Assembly (NCBI GenBank): GCA_944321865.1
Contig: CALUMZ010000007.1
Location: 1-63,457, forward strand
DNA: 63,457 nucleotides
Direction of reading: 5' to 3'
DNA from: an uncultured Muribaculaceae bacterium
GTDB lineage: Bacteria > Bacteroidota > Bacteroidia > Bacteroidales > Muribaculaceae
The translations under genes were made by a program, and so were the position numbers. Each line of letters starts with the position of its first letter. The first letter of the stretch is position 1. Shown here one piece after another: positions 51,763-60,353 of the stretch. Under the pieces are notes generated by a model. The model was not told the origin of the DNA, did no database searches, and worked only from the letters and a program-made list of their open reading frames with translations.

Positions 51763-52530
51763 ATGAAAAATCTAAGTTTGCTTATCGCAGTCATTGCCTG
51801 CCTGCTGCCATGCTTCAATGCACGAGCCCAATATAGCGAAACTGTGAAGGAAGGTCCGTTTGTCGAAGGCGACACGACATTCATTCGCAAGGTTTACCAC
51901 ACAGGACCCAACACGTATGACAATTACTCCGACAACCTGTGGGTAGAGCGCAACCATGAATCGGAAACTTACCGGGATTATCTGTACAGCAACATTTCGT
52001 TTGACGATTACCTGCAAACGTTAGTGGTCATCCCGAGCATATTTACCCAATGCGACACACTTGCCCATATCGGTTATGACAATTACAGCCTTGTGGGGGA
52101 ATATGTGCCGCTGTTCCGCTACAAGGGGAAGTATTACCTGTACCGTCCCACTCAGTGGCATGTCAAGCGCATGATAACGCCCAATTTTGTCGTATATGAT
52201 TACCTCGACGGGCTGTATCCGCGTGGAATGCTCGATTTCAAGAAAGTGGGCCCGTCATCATTCCGCATGAGGGTCATAGACGGGAACTTATATGGTGAAA
52301 CGTCTCCCGTCGACATGGAAATATACGTCATCGATGAGAAACGGGGCATAATCTTGTGGCGGGAACTGTATGGCGGCGGGGAGAAACACGACGTGTTGTT
52401 TGTCGATGTGCGCCGGGCCGCCGCATTCGACATGATTGTGTGGGACACAAAAGAGTTGCAAGACGAGGCTACCGACATATTTGAAACGCCCGACTATGAA
52501 GAAATAATACGCCTCGGGCGACTGTTGTGA
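51763..52530 (+). CDS. Hypothetical secreted protein
   Basis: A 255-residue protein with a signal peptide (MKNLSLLIAVIACLLPCFNA then RAQY). The mature part is rich in aromatic residues and predicted beta structure (YDNYSDNLWVERN; YKGKYYLYRPTQWHVKR), without recognised domain or catalytic motif. It converges on the ferredoxin-type gene, with stops 5 bases apart. Confidence 0.7.
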   Translation: MKNLSLLIAVIACLLPCFNARAQYSETVKEGPFVEGDTTFIRKVYHTGPNTYDNYSDNLWVERNHESETYRDYLYSNISFDDYLQTLVVIPSIFTQCDTLAHIGYDNYSLVGEYVPLFRYKGKYYLYRPTQWHVKRMITPNFVVYDYLDGLYPRGMLDFKKVGPSSFRMRVIDGNLYGETSPVDMEIYVIDEKRGIILWRELYGGGEKHDVLFVDVRRAAAFDMIVWDTKELQDEATDIFETPDYEEIIRLGRLL

Positions 52531-52535
52531 CCGGT

Positions 52536-53447
52536 TCAGGCGGTGTGTGTTTCGGCCTCCGTCGATGAGGCGTCGGCCATCTTGCGCGGGGCGTTGACCG
52601 TCATTTGCGGCACTTTGCGATTTATCGGTTGCATCAATGGTGTTGACAACCGTTTGCGCGAAGCCGTGAAGCGGATGGCGCGGTCGTCGCAGGCGGCCGT
52701 GCAATTCATGCACAGCACGCAGCGGCTGTAATCGATGGTGTGTGCCTTGGCGTCGATGCACGATGCCTTGCACTGCTGTTCGCAGCGTCCGCAATTAGTA
52801 CATGTATCGGGGTCTATTTCCAATTGGAACAGGGAAATGCGGCTCACCACGCTCAATGCCGAACCGACAGGACAAATGGTGTTGCAAAACGTGCGTCCAT
52901 TCTTATATGACAACACGGCCACCACGAGAATTGTGACAGCCGAGATAGCCATCCCCAACATCCCCGGCAGCACCACCTCGCCGAGCAATGAATCGGGAAC
53001 CGACGATGCCGACAAGTGGTTGACAATATTGGCATAGACGAAATAAGGGTCAATGACTTCGGGCAGAAACATTTGCCCGGCCATTACGCATAACACCACC
53101 ACACACAGTATGACGTAACGCAACCTGTTCTCTGCCCGCGAATAATGATAGAGGCGCAAACTGCCGTCGCGGTTTCGGCGCAACATCTTGCCCAAACGCC
53201 CGAAAACGTCTTGCAACACACCCAGCGGGCAAACGGTGGAACAATAAAGCCTCCCGACGAGCAATGTCACCACGAGCCATAACAAACACACGCCTGCCGA
53301 TAGCGACAACACGGCCGGCATGAGCTGCACACGGCATGTCCATTCAAGCCACGACAACGGCTCGGAATCATGGCACAACAATGCCCCCGTGAGCAACAGG
53401 GCAAATGCAACCGAAAGCACAATGCGCAATATCTTTAGCCGCTTCAT
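52536..53447 (-). CDS. Membrane-bound 4Fe-4S polyferredoxin (NapH/NosR-like)
   Basis: A 303-residue membrane protein with about five helices. Two CxxxCP cytosolic motifs (YCSTVCPLG near 69 and FCNTICPVG near 185) are followed by two ferredoxin-type cluster motifs (CTNCGRCEQQC and CVLCMNCTAAC, about 217-250). Relatives such as NapH and CcoG-like proteins pass electrons at the membrane. No nitrate or nitrous-oxide reductase genes are adjacent, so the partner is unknown. The tail after residue 260 is polar. Confidence 0.85.
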   Translation of the reverse strand: MKRLKILRIVLSVAFALLLTGALLCHDSEPLSWLEWTCRVQLMPAVLSLSAGVCLLWLVVTLLVGRLYCSTVCPLGVLQDVFGRLGKMLRRNRDGSLRLYHYSRAENRLRYVILCVVVLCVMAGQMFLPEVIDPYFVYANIVNHLSASSVPDSLLGEVVLPGMLGMAISAVTILVVAVLSYKNGRTFCNTICPVGSALSVVSRISLFQLEIDPDTCTNCGRCEQQCKASCIDAKAHTIDYSRCVLCMNCTAACDDRAIRFTASRKRLSTPLMQPINRKVPQMTVNAPRKMADASSTEAETHTA

Positions 53448-53724
53448 TACAAGAAAATCGTTTTATTTATTTTACAACGAAACTGAATGCGCTTCTCCCC
53501 CTGTTCATGCTTTGAGAATATATCGCAAAATCCCAATCCATTAAGGGAAAGCCAAAAACAGTTTCCACAACCTTTAGTGTTAAGTACACACAAAAGTAAT
53601 GAAATTTACAGTTATAATGCCATTGCCGACTGTTATAATAACTCAAAAGTAGTGATTTGCTGCCTGAATAACACCCCGCTAACTTTCCAATAAAACATGC
53701 TGCTTCTTGAAGAGAAATTTTCAA
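53448..53724. other. Intergenic region without recognised features
   Basis: Between the divergent ferredoxin gene and the convergent transporter end I see no reading frame with support, no TAnnTTTG box with good spacing and no strong hairpin apart from the element that starts at 53725. The track contains only short frames in this stretch. Confidence 0.5.
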
Positions 53725-53752
53725 CCCAAAACTGTCATTAGATTTGGGTTAA
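53725..53752. repeat. CATTAGAC-type element forming a hairpin at the transporter stop codon
   Basis: AACCCAAAACTGTCATTAGA then TTTGGGTT: the ends AACCCAAA/TTTGGGTT pair across a 12-nt loop carrying GTCATTAGA. It overlaps the stop codon of the minus-strand SLC13 gene (53751-53749) and may act as its terminator. Related elements are at 199, 36436, 56650 and 58632. Confidence 0.6.
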
Positions 53753-55611
53753 AATGGGAACAACAAAGGCAACACAAAAACCATCACTCCCCCCATGACG
53801 ACCTGCAAGGGAAGCCCCACCTTGACATAATCCATGAACGTATATTGCCCGGCAGGCATCACAAGTGCATTAGGCGGGGTAGAGAACGGTGATGCGAAAC
53901 ACATGCTTGCCGCCACAGTCACGGCAAACAAGAACGGAACCGGGCTTACGCCTATTTGCACGGCACTCTGCAATGCTATCGGAGCCATTAGCACTGCCGT
54001 AACGGTGTTGCTGATAAACATTGTCATCAATGATGTGGTGAAATACACACCGGCCATCAAGGCAAAAGGCCCATACGCACCAAGTCCGCTGACAAGTGTA
54101 CCCGATATATACTCAGACGCGCCTGTTTTCTCCAATGCCAACGACATGGGTAACATGGCGGCAAACAACACTATCGTTTCCCAATTAATAGTCTTATAGG
54201 CCGCCTCCACGTTACGGAAACACCCTGTCAGGACCATCAGTATACCGGCTATTATAACAGCAGTCACCGGGGCCACCGGGATAAAATCAAAAACCATCAT
54301 CACCACCATCATTACCAATATGGCGGCTGCCACAGGAGCTTTATAGTCGAGCGTCACCTTTGCCGCCTCGTCGAGCGGTTGCCCCAACACCACCCAGTCG
54401 GCTTCTTCCTTGCTTAATCTGCCCACATCGTGCCACGTGCCTTGCACCAGCAGCACATCGCCACCATGGATGCGCTCCCGCCCTATGTCTTGAAGTATAT
54501 AATCTTTTTTGCGGCGGACACCCAGCACGTTTAGATTATACTTGTCACGAAATCCCACATCCTTAACCTTCTGGTTTATAATACCCGAGTTGGGCGTTAT
54601 GAGAATTTCGGCTATCCCTATGTCATAAAATGCCAGTTTGTTGTCAACTTTTCCGACAGTCTCCTCAGTGGTGTGCCCGTCCATCAATTCCATATTGCAC
54701 TCCTGTGCAAATCGTGACACATCTTCGGCATTGCCCGAAACATATAGCACATCGCCCGAGTTTATAACACTATCGGGCGAAGCAAGTTTCTGTGTCACTG
54801 TCTTCAAAAAACGATGTTGCGATGATGTGCTGCGCCGCAGTTCAAGGATATTCAACCCGAAACGCCGGTACACGTCGAGCTTGGAAATCGTTTCACCCAC
54901 GACATTTGCACCCGATGGCACGCGCAAGCGAAACAGGTTGCTCGACAACCCATACTCTTTTACCAATTGCCCGAGCGACTTGCCGGAACGCGAATCCTCG
55001 TCGTGCCTGCGCCTGCCCGAAAGGTAAAACTTGCTCAACGGCAACAGCACAACAATCCCCACGGCAAGGCAAACAATGCCTACCGGCAGGAAAGAGAAAA
55101 ACGACAATGGCGCAAATCCTTCGCTCGTCAACGCATTCTGTATGACAAGGTTGGGCGGCGTACCTATAAGCGTCATCATCCCACCCATGCTGCTGGCAAA
55201 AGCCATCGGCATGAGCAATCGCCGCGCTCCGACGCCGGTGCTTGCAGCCATGCCCACGACAATTGGCAACATCAATGCCACTGTGCCGGTATTGCTCACA
55301 AACGCCCCTATCCCGGCTGTGGCAAACATAATCAATAAAAACAGTTTAAGCTCGCTGTTTCCTGCAAGTTTCAACAGGCGCGAACTCATCATCTTGGCGA
55401 GCCCCGTTTGCACAATTCCGCCACCGACGACAAACAGCCCCGCCATCATTATTACCACCGAATTGGAGAAGCCCGACAAAGCCTCCTCGGGTGTAAGAAT
55501 TTGAAATACAAGCAGCCCGACGAGTGCACACAGGGCCACCACATCGGAACGCAACTTACCCGACACGAAAAATGCCACGGCAACAATGAGAATTATAATA
55601 GTCGTAAGCAT
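53749..55611 (-). CDS. SLC13/DASS-type transporter with two TrkA-C domains
   Basis: A 620-residue inner-membrane carrier. Two sodium-site SNT motifs (FVSNTGTVALMLP, about residues 103-115, and FISNTVTAVLMAPI, about 545) and GTPPN (about 152) mark the divalent-anion:sodium symporter superfamily. Between the two membrane halves lie two cytosolic TrkA-C (RCK_C) domains (about 215-300 and 305-395, ELRRSTSSQ and GDVLLVQGTWHDVGRL). Substrates in the family include dicarboxylates, citrate and sulfate; the version here is not assignable. A TAAATTTG box lies upstream. Confidence 0.9.
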   Translation of the reverse strand: MLTTIIILIVAVAFFVSGKLRSDVVALCALVGLLVFQILTPEEALSGFSNSVVIMMAGLFVVGGGIVQTGLAKMMSSRLLKLAGNSELKLFLLIMFATAGIGAFVSNTGTVALMLPIVVGMAASTGVGARRLLMPMAFASSMGGMMTLIGTPPNLVIQNALTSEGFAPLSFFSFLPVGIVCLAVGIVVLLPLSKFYLSGRRRHDEDSRSGKSLGQLVKEYGLSSNLFRLRVPSGANVVGETISKLDVYRRFGLNILELRRSTSSQHRFLKTVTQKLASPDSVINSGDVLYVSGNAEDVSRFAQECNMELMDGHTTEETVGKVDNKLAFYDIGIAEILITPNSGIINQKVKDVGFRDKYNLNVLGVRRKKDYILQDIGRERIHGGDVLLVQGTWHDVGRLSKEEADWVVLGQPLDEAAKVTLDYKAPVAAAILVMMVVMMVFDFIPVAPVTAVIIAGILMVLTGCFRNVEAAYKTINWETIVLFAAMLPMSLALEKTGASEYISGTLVSGLGAYGPFALMAGVYFTTSLMTMFISNTVTAVLMAPIALQSAVQIGVSPVPFLFAVTVAASMCFASPFSTPPNALVMPAGQYTFMDYVKVGLPLQVVMGGVMVFVLPLLFPF

Positions 55612-55633
55612 AAACCTAAATGCGCTTTTCTTG

Positions 55634-55641
55634 CAAATTTA
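55634..55641 (-). promoter_or_regulatory. -7 box (TAAATTTG) of the SLC13 transporter
   Basis: On the minus strand TAAATTTG ends 22 nt before ATG 55611. It faces the miaA promoter divergently. Confidence 0.6.
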
Positions 55642-55705
55642 CAAGATTAACAGCTTTATTCATAATTTACACACGCATTTGTTATTGATTTAGCCATATT
55701 AATAC

Positions 55706-55713
55706 TAAATTTG
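55706..55713 (+). promoter_or_regulatory. -7 box (TAAATTTG) of miaA
   Basis: TAAATTTG ends 12 nt before ATG 55726. ATTG 18 nt upstream is a possible -33 element. Confidence 0.6.
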
Positions 55714-55725
55714 CCACACTCAATT

Positions 55726-56646
55726 ATGCAACAACAAGACACACTGATAGTAATAACAGGCCCCACCGGCGTGGGCAAAACTGCCACAGCCATCGAAGTT
55801 GCCAAACGGGTGGACGCTGAAATCATCTCGGCCGACTCACGACAGATTTTTAAAGAAATTCCCATCGGCACTGCGGCTCCGTCGGCCGAAGAATTGCATC
55901 AGGTTACGCACCACTTTGTAGCCATAAAGAATCTGGACGAATACTTTAGCGCAGCTCAGTTTGAACAAGAAACAATGGAATTGCTGCCACGCCTGTTCGG
56001 GCGGTCGTCACAGCGATGCGCCGTGATGTGTGGCGGCTCGATGATGTATGTCGATGCCGTGTGCCGTGGCATCGACCCCATGCCCACCATCACTCCCGAA
56101 GTGAGGGAGCGCGTGTGGGGCATGTACCGCGATTGCGGCATTGATGCAATCAAGGCCCAGCTTGAGCTGCTCGACCCCGATTACTTGGAGATTGCCGACC
56201 CTGCCAACCACAAACGCTTGACACATGCCCTTGAAATATGTTACCAGTCGGGGCAGGCATATACCCAATTACGTACAGGTCAAGCCAAGCAACGCCCGTT
56301 CAAGATAATAAAAGTGGGACTTACCATGCCAAGGGAAGAATTATTTGCCCGTATAAACAAGCGTGTAGATGCCATGGTTGCGGCCGGACTCGAACAAGAA
56401 GCCCGTTCAGTGTACCACTTGCGCCACCTTAATTCGCTAAACACCGTGGGATTTAAAGAAATGTTTTCTTATTTCGATGGCAACATGGATTTCACCACTG
56501 CCGTCGAACGCATCAAGAAGAATACACGCGTATATGCAAAACAACAAATGCGGTGGTTTGCCAAAGACCCGTCTATGACATGGCTCACTCCGGCCTGCAA
56601 TACAGCTTCGCTGATATCGGATATGGCATTGCATTCCCATGCGTGA
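55726..56646 (+). CDS. miaA: tRNA dimethylallyltransferase
   Basis: A 306-residue enzyme that adds a dimethylallyl group to A37 of tRNAs reading UNN codons. P-loop GPTGVGKT (residues 12-19), ISADSRQIFKEIPIGTAAPS (about 38-57, DSRQ), GGSMMYVDAVCRG (about 104-116) and the C-terminal RIKKNTRVYAKQQMRWF typify MiaA. The open frame begins with TTG 55711; ATG 55726 is chosen because it fits the family start and the -7 box lies just upstream. The last 15 residues after WLTP are unusually long. Confidence 0.93.
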   Translation: MQQQDTLIVITGPTGVGKTATAIEVAKRVDAEIISADSRQIFKEIPIGTAAPSAEELHQVTHHFVAIKNLDEYFSAAQFEQETMELLPRLFGRSSQRCAVMCGGSMMYVDAVCRGIDPMPTITPEVRERVWGMYRDCGIDAIKAQLELLDPDYLEIADPANHKRLTHALEICYQSGQAYTQLRTGQAKQRPFKIIKVGLTMPREELFARINKRVDAMVAAGLEQEARSVYHLRHLNSLNTVGFKEMFSYFDGNMDFTTAVERIKKNTRVYAKQQMRWFAKDPSMTWLTPACNTASLISDMALHSHA

Positions 56647-56649
56647 TTC

Positions 56650-56690
56650 AACCCCCAAATCAGTCATTAGACTTCGGGGGGGGGGAGGGT
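56650..56690 (+). repeat. CATTAGAC-type element followed by a ten-G run
   Basis: ACCCCCAAATCAGTCATTAG then ACTTC and ten consecutive G. AGTC-ATTA-GACT is a short perfect palindrome; ACCCCC can pair with the G run. It lies directly after the miaA stop and about 65 bp before the dusB promoter. The homopolymer is long enough to slip during replication. Confidence 0.6.
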
Positions 56691-56756
56691 TATGACTATT
56701 TTTCCCAATTAATATTACAAACGTCACGCACACTTTTACGTAAGAGATATTTAGAC

Positions 56757-56764
56757 TAATTTTG
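56757..56764 (+). promoter_or_regulatory. -7 box (TAATTTTG) of dusB
   Basis: TAATTTTG ends 12 nt before ATG 56777, giving a very short leader. The -33 region has TTTTA rather than TTTG. Confidence 0.6.
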
Positions 56765-56776
56765 TACATTGAAGTT

Positions 56777-57757
56777 ATGAAAATAGGAAACATTGACTTG
56801 GGACACCAACCGGTGCTGCTTGCCCCGATGGAAGACGTAACCGACCCGTCCTTCCGGCTTATATGCCGTGAAGAAGGTGCCGACATGGTATACACCGAAT
56901 TTGTCTCGGCCGATGCCTTGATACGCAATATCGACAGTACTACACGCAAGCTCAACATCAACCCGGCCGAACGCCCGGCGGCAATACAGATATACGGGCG
57001 TGACATCGACTCGATGGTGGAAGCGGCTCGAATTGCCGAAACCGCAAACCCCGATGTGCTCGACATAAATTTTGGCTGCCCGGTGAAGAAAGTCGCAGGC
57101 AAAGGCGCAGGAAGCGGCATGCTGCGCAATGTGCCATTGATGCTCGACATAACCCGCGCCATAGTAAATGCCGTGAAAATTCCGGTGACTGTGAAAACGC
57201 GGCTCGGGTGGGACTGCGAAAACAAAATCATCACCACGCTTGCCGAGCAACTGCAAGATTGCGGCATACAGGCATTGACCATCCACGGGCGCACACGAAG
57301 CCAAATGTACACAGGACATGCCGACTGGACGCTGATAGGCGAAGTAAAAAACAATCAGCGCATCAAGATACCAATCATCGGCAATGGCGACATCACTACG
57401 CCTCAAGCCCTCATTGACCACTTCAACCGTTACGGGGTAGATGGAATAATGGTTGGACGTGCAGCAATTGGCGCACCGTGGATTTTCAGGGAAATGAAAT
57501 ACTACATGCAACATGGCACAGAGTTGCATATTCCGGCAGCCGAAAAAATGCGCCTTATCCGCAGGCAGATACGCGAAAGCATCGACAGGATAGATGAATA
57601 TCGTGGCATATTGCACATTCGCCGCCACCTTGCCGCCACTCCGCTGCTGAAAGGGATTCCCAATTTCCGCGAAACACGCATTGCCATGCTGCGTGCCGAA
57701 ACTTATGCCGAACTCGATTCGATACTGAACCTCATAGAAGAAAAATATTTACAGTAA
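56777..57757 (+). CDS. dusB: tRNA-dihydrouridine synthase (DusB-like)
   Basis: A 326-residue FMN enzyme that reduces uridines in the tRNA D-loop. The N-terminal FMN phosphate region is LLAPMEDVTDPSFRLICRE (about 14-32). The catalytic cysteine is in INFGCPVKKVAGKGAGSGML (about 95-114), followed by TVKTRLGWD, LTIHGRTRSQMYTGHADW and the FMN-binding NGDITT and GVDGIMVGRAAIGAPWIF. The order fits DusB. The start is ATG 56777; the longer frame begins with TTG 56762 inside the -7 box. Confidence 0.93.
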   Translation: MKIGNIDLGHQPVLLAPMEDVTDPSFRLICREEGADMVYTEFVSADALIRNIDSTTRKLNINPAERPAAIQIYGRDIDSMVEAARIAETANPDVLDINFGCPVKKVAGKGAGSGMLRNVPLMLDITRAIVNAVKIPVTVKTRLGWDCENKIITTLAEQLQDCGIQALTIHGRTRSQMYTGHADWTLIGEVKNNQRIKIPIIGNGDITTPQALIDHFNRYGVDGIMVGRAAIGAPWIFREMKYYMQHGTELHIPAAEKMRLIRRQIRESIDRIDEYRGILHIRRHLAATPLLKGIPNFRETRIAMLRAETYAELDSILNLIEEKYLQ

Positions 57758-57786
57758 CAAAAAAAACCACAGCATCTGATTGTGCG

Positions 57787-58536
57787 ATGGAACGATTCTC
57801 TATTTTGATTGCATGCATAACCATGTTGGCAGTATACAACGCCCATACATCGGCCCAAGACCTTGCCAGACGATATGAAATAAATATCGGAGACTTCAAC
57901 AAATTGCAAGTTTCCGACGACCTCAACGTAACGTACCGTTGTAATGCCGATTCGGCAGGATTGGCCGTGTTCACAGCCACAGCCGATGAAATGCAATCAA
58001 TCATTTTCAACAACAAAAATTCATCGTTGAAAATACAGATGTCGACCGACCGAGCCATAGCCGACAGCACATTGCCGTTAATTACGGTATACTCTGCGGC
58101 AATAAAAGAATTGGAAAACAACTCCGACAGCACGCTTACCATCGAAAATATCTCATCGGCGAGCAAAATCAAAATGCGGCTCACCGACAACGGACAAATA
58201 ATTGCCCGTAACATAACGGCACCGGAAATTGAAGCCAAGCTGTTCACCGGCAAAGGACTGATAGAAATATCGGGCAAGTGCGACAAAGCCCGGTTACGTT
58301 GCACCGGAACAGGGAAAATAGATGCTTTTGCACTTGACGCAACCGATGTAGATTGCCGAATAGTGGGCACAGGTTCCATAAACTGCCACATCGACGGAGG
58401 CACACTACTCACACGTGGCAGCGGTCCGGGCAGGGTTTATTTCAAAGGTATGCCCGCCGAAATAAAATCACGCCACATCGGACGGCTCAAAACCATTCCC
58501 GTCAAAGACGACGAAGAAAGCAATATTAAACCTTGA
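57787..58536 (+). CDS. DUF2807 (GIN) domain secreted protein
   Basis: A 249-residue exported protein with a signal peptide (about 1-23). The GIN/DUF2807 beta-helix domain (about 35-225) starts FNKLQVSDDLNVTYRC and has a repeating pattern of short strands (GKGLIEISGKCDKARLRCTG; GTGKIDAFALDATDVDCRIVG). Such proteins are common in Bacteroidetes and resemble an autotransporter head or polysaccharide-binding helix. The function is unknown. It begins 29 bases after dusB and could be in the same unit. Confidence 0.85.
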   Translation: MERFSILIACITMLAVYNAHTSAQDLARRYEINIGDFNKLQVSDDLNVTYRCNADSAGLAVFTATADEMQSIIFNNKNSSLKIQMSTDRAIADSTLPLITVYSAAIKELENNSDSTLTIENISSASKIKMRLTDNGQIIARNITAPEIEAKLFTGKGLIEISGKCDKARLRCTGTGKIDAFALDATDVDCRIVGTGSINCHIDGGTLLTRGSGPGRVYFKGMPAEIKSRHIGRLKTIPVKDDEESNIKP

Positions 58537-58631
58537 CAGATTGCCGACCTATGTCTTGCTTGTTGCTTCCCGCTCCGTCTTCGGCAAAGAGTGGGGCTGT
58601 ATCGAACGGAATATTAGCAAAGGCAAATAAA

Positions 58632-58691
58632 AACACGACATAAAAAACACTCTCAAAACAAATTTTTGCGGTCTAATGACCGTTTTGGGTT
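58632..58691 (-). repeat. Intergenic CATTAGAC-type element, long copy
   Basis: On the minus strand the order is CCCAAAACGGTCATTAGACC then GCAAAAATTTGTTTTGAGAG and TG, with TTTTTTATGTC beyond. The core CGGTC-ATTA-GACCG is a perfect 14-base palindrome. It matches the copy at 199-256 over about 45 bases. It lies upstream of the flavin reductase promoter. Confidence 0.65.
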
Positions 58692-58709
58692 TAAGACAGA
58701 AAAAAGCAG

Positions 58710-58717
58710 TAATTTTG
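58710..58717 (+). promoter_or_regulatory. -7 box (TAATTTTG) of the flavin reductase gene
   Basis: TAATTTTG ends 22 nt before ATG 58740. A TTTG (58684-58687) lies 22 nt upstream, slightly far for a -33 element, and belongs to the repeat. Confidence 0.6.
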
Positions 58718-58739
58718 TTCGTAACAAAAACTTGAATCA

Positions 58740-59246
58740 ATGAAAAAGATAGACCTCACAACATTGACCGACAATGTATTCAACCTGATTGGTAAAGAAT
58801 GGCTGCTGATAACGGCCGGCGACAAGAACGGCTTCAACACCATGACGGCATCTTGGGGCTGCATCGGGTGGCTGTGGAACCGCCCGGTGGCCGTGGTGTT
58901 CATTCGTCCCGAACGTTACACCCACCTGCTGGCCGAACAGAGCGACCACATCACACTGTCGTTCCTCGGCAACGGCGATGAAGCACGTGAAATTTACAAC
59001 CTGTGTGGCAGCAAGTCGGGACGAGACTGCGACAAGATAAAAGAAAGCGGATTACAACCGATTGAGACAGAATCAGGAAACATCGCATTCACTCAATCGC
59101 ACCTCACGCTCGAATGCCGCAAATTATACAAGGACTCCATAAAACCCGAATGCTTTATCGACAATTCCATTTCCAAGTGGTATGGCGAAAAAGGCGGCTA
59201 CCACGACGCATACATACTTGAAATAGTAAACGCATACACGGCTTGA
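58740..59246 (+). CDS. Flavin reductase / flavoredoxin-like protein
   Basis: A 168-residue protein with the split-barrel FMN-binding fold of the flavin reductase-like family. ITAGDKNGFNTMTASWGCIGW (about 25-45) and the following RPVAVVFIRPERYTHLL match the FMN-contact segments of flavoredoxin-type proteins. It probably transfers electrons between flavins and iron-sulfur carriers in this anaerobe. No reductase or oxidase partner is adjacent. Confidence 0.87.
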   Translation: MKKIDLTTLTDNVFNLIGKEWLLITAGDKNGFNTMTASWGCIGWLWNRPVAVVFIRPERYTHLLAEQSDHITLSFLGNGDEAREIYNLCGSKSGRDCDKIKESGLQPIETESGNIAFTQSHLTLECRKLYKDSIKPECFIDNSISKWYGEKGGYHDAYILEIVNAYTA

Positions 59247-59274
59247 GCGCCCCCGTGATTATCATCACCCATAA

Positions 59275-59318
59275 CAATGGCCGGCTACGCGCGCATTTCT
59301 AACGCTTGCCGGCCATTG
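59275..59318 (+). terminator. Hairpin after the flavin reductase gene
   Basis: CAATGGCCGGC / GCCGGCCATTG form a perfect 11-bp stem with a 22-nt loop, without a T-run. It begins 28 bases after the stop. The remaining sequence up to 59486 shows no gene. Confidence 0.6.
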
Positions 59319-59486
59319 CCGTAATCAGGGAAGAAGCCATGACAATATCCATCGACGCCGTTGTTTGCCACCATTTCATAGTTATGAATATCCTTCTCTG
59401 CACCGGCTTCAACATTTATTAATCACGTTTAATTATAGTTTCAGCTTTTTTAAGTCCTTTTAAATAGCCGATATTTGACAACACGG

Positions 59487-59494
59487 TATTTTTG
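59487..59494 (+). promoter_or_regulatory. -7 box (TATTTTTG) of the PepSY-like gene
   Basis: TATTTTTG lies 73 nt before ATG 59568, leaving a moderate leader. No exact -33 element at the usual distance. Confidence 0.55.
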
Positions 59495-59567
59495 CTTGCA
59501 TCATGGAAAGGAAGCCTTTTACCAAAACCATGATGACAAAAACAATAACATGTAAACTTGAATAACT

Positions 59568-60017
59568 ATGAAAAGGATTATTTTAACCGCGTTATTAGCA
59601 ATTCCGGCTTTACTGTCATTCAACGCCAAGGCCGACGACAAGCCTATCCCGGCAACCGAACTGCCTGCGGCTGCAACTGCTTTCATTAAGAATTTCGCAC
59701 CTGCCACCGTTACGGTAGCAGCCGTCGATGACGACTTTTTCCGTCCCGACTACAAGGTATATCTGTCCGACGGCACAGCCATCGAATTCCGTCACAACGG
59801 CCAGTGGGAAGAAGTGCAAAACTACAAGGGGATTTCCACAAAGGTAATTCCGGCAGCCATAGCCAAATACCTTGAAGCCAATTATAAAGGCACAGCCGTT
59901 ACCAACATCAGCTATGATGCCGACGACCTCGACAGCTATGAAGTGAAACTCGCTTCGCGCATCGAGCTCAAATTTGACCGCAACGGCAATTTCCTCACAA
60001 TGGAATACGACGATTGA
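59568..60017 (+). CDS. PepSY-like periplasmic protein
   Basis: A 149-residue exported protein with a signal peptide (MKRIILTALLAIPALLSFNA then KA). The mature part holds two PepSY-like (DUF2874) repeats, IPATELPAAATAFIKNFAPA with YKVYLSDGTAIEFRHNGQWE and the second IPAAIAKYLEANYKGTAV with YEVKLASRIELKFDRNGNFL. Such proteins are abundant in Bacteroidetes and are thought to act in the envelope, perhaps as protease inhibitors; no role is shown. It has a terminator after it. Confidence 0.88.
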   Translation: MKRIILTALLAIPALLSFNAKADDKPIPATELPAAATAFIKNFAPATVTVAAVDDDFFRPDYKVYLSDGTAIEFRHNGQWEEVQNYKGISTKVIPAAIAKYLEANYKGTAVTNISYDADDLDSYEVKLASRIELKFDRNGNFLTMEYDD

Positions 60018-60074
60018 CAACACACGGGGAGGCATGTTGTGCCGCACCACGCGACACACTCCTGTACCATAAAA

Positions 60075-60117
60075 GGGGGCTGCACACTGGTCATAAAGTG
60101 TGCCGTCTCCTTTTTTT
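60075..60117 (+). terminator. Rho-independent terminator of the PepSY-like gene
   Basis: GGGGGCTGCACACT and AGTGTGCCGTCTCC pair imperfectly (GCACACT/AGTGTGC exact) and are followed by seven T. It begins 57 bases after the stop. Confidence 0.78.
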
Positions 60118-60138
60118 ACCTATACCCATACATTACCA

Positions 60139-60310
60139 TATCTTTCCACAAGACAGGCGGCACCTCGGCAAAGCGCAAAAACATGCAAGCACGTTTTTTT
60201 GCAGTGCGCTCGGTTTGCACTATCTTTCCATAAGACAGGCAGCACCTCGGCAAAGCGCAAAAACATGCAAGCACGTTTTTTTGCAGTGCGCTCGGTTTGC
60301 ACTATCTTTG
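60139..60310 (+). repeat. Tandem hairpin-promoter repeat, 82 bp period, before obgE
   Basis: Two almost identical 82-bp units start with TATCTTTCC at 60139 and 60221. A third partial unit starts at 60303 with TATCTTTG. Each contains a GCACCTCGGCAAAGC segment, a GCAAAAAC.../GTTTTTTTGC hairpin and CGGTTTGCACTATCTTT. Only the last copy has the G completing the -7 consensus. The TTTG at 60280-60283 lies 19 nt upstream in the hairpin's 3' arm, giving an exact promoter. The region 60118-60353 has no gene. Confidence 0.9.
60280..60310 (+). promoter_or_regulatory. Promoter of obgE inside the repeat
   Basis: TTTG (60280-60283), 19 nt, TATCTTTG (60303-60310). The -33 element is part of the hairpin arm GTTTTTTTGC, so DNA cruciform formation could hide it. 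ATG 60354 follows 43 nt later. Confidence 0.85.
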
Positions 60311-60353
60311 TAGGCAGATTTACACACACTTTCAACACAGCACTTCATCTATC

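Noticed and set aside
60139..60310. Possible CRISPR array
   Set aside because: The units are adjacent direct repeats with no unique spacers of constant length, and contain hairpin and promoter sequence.
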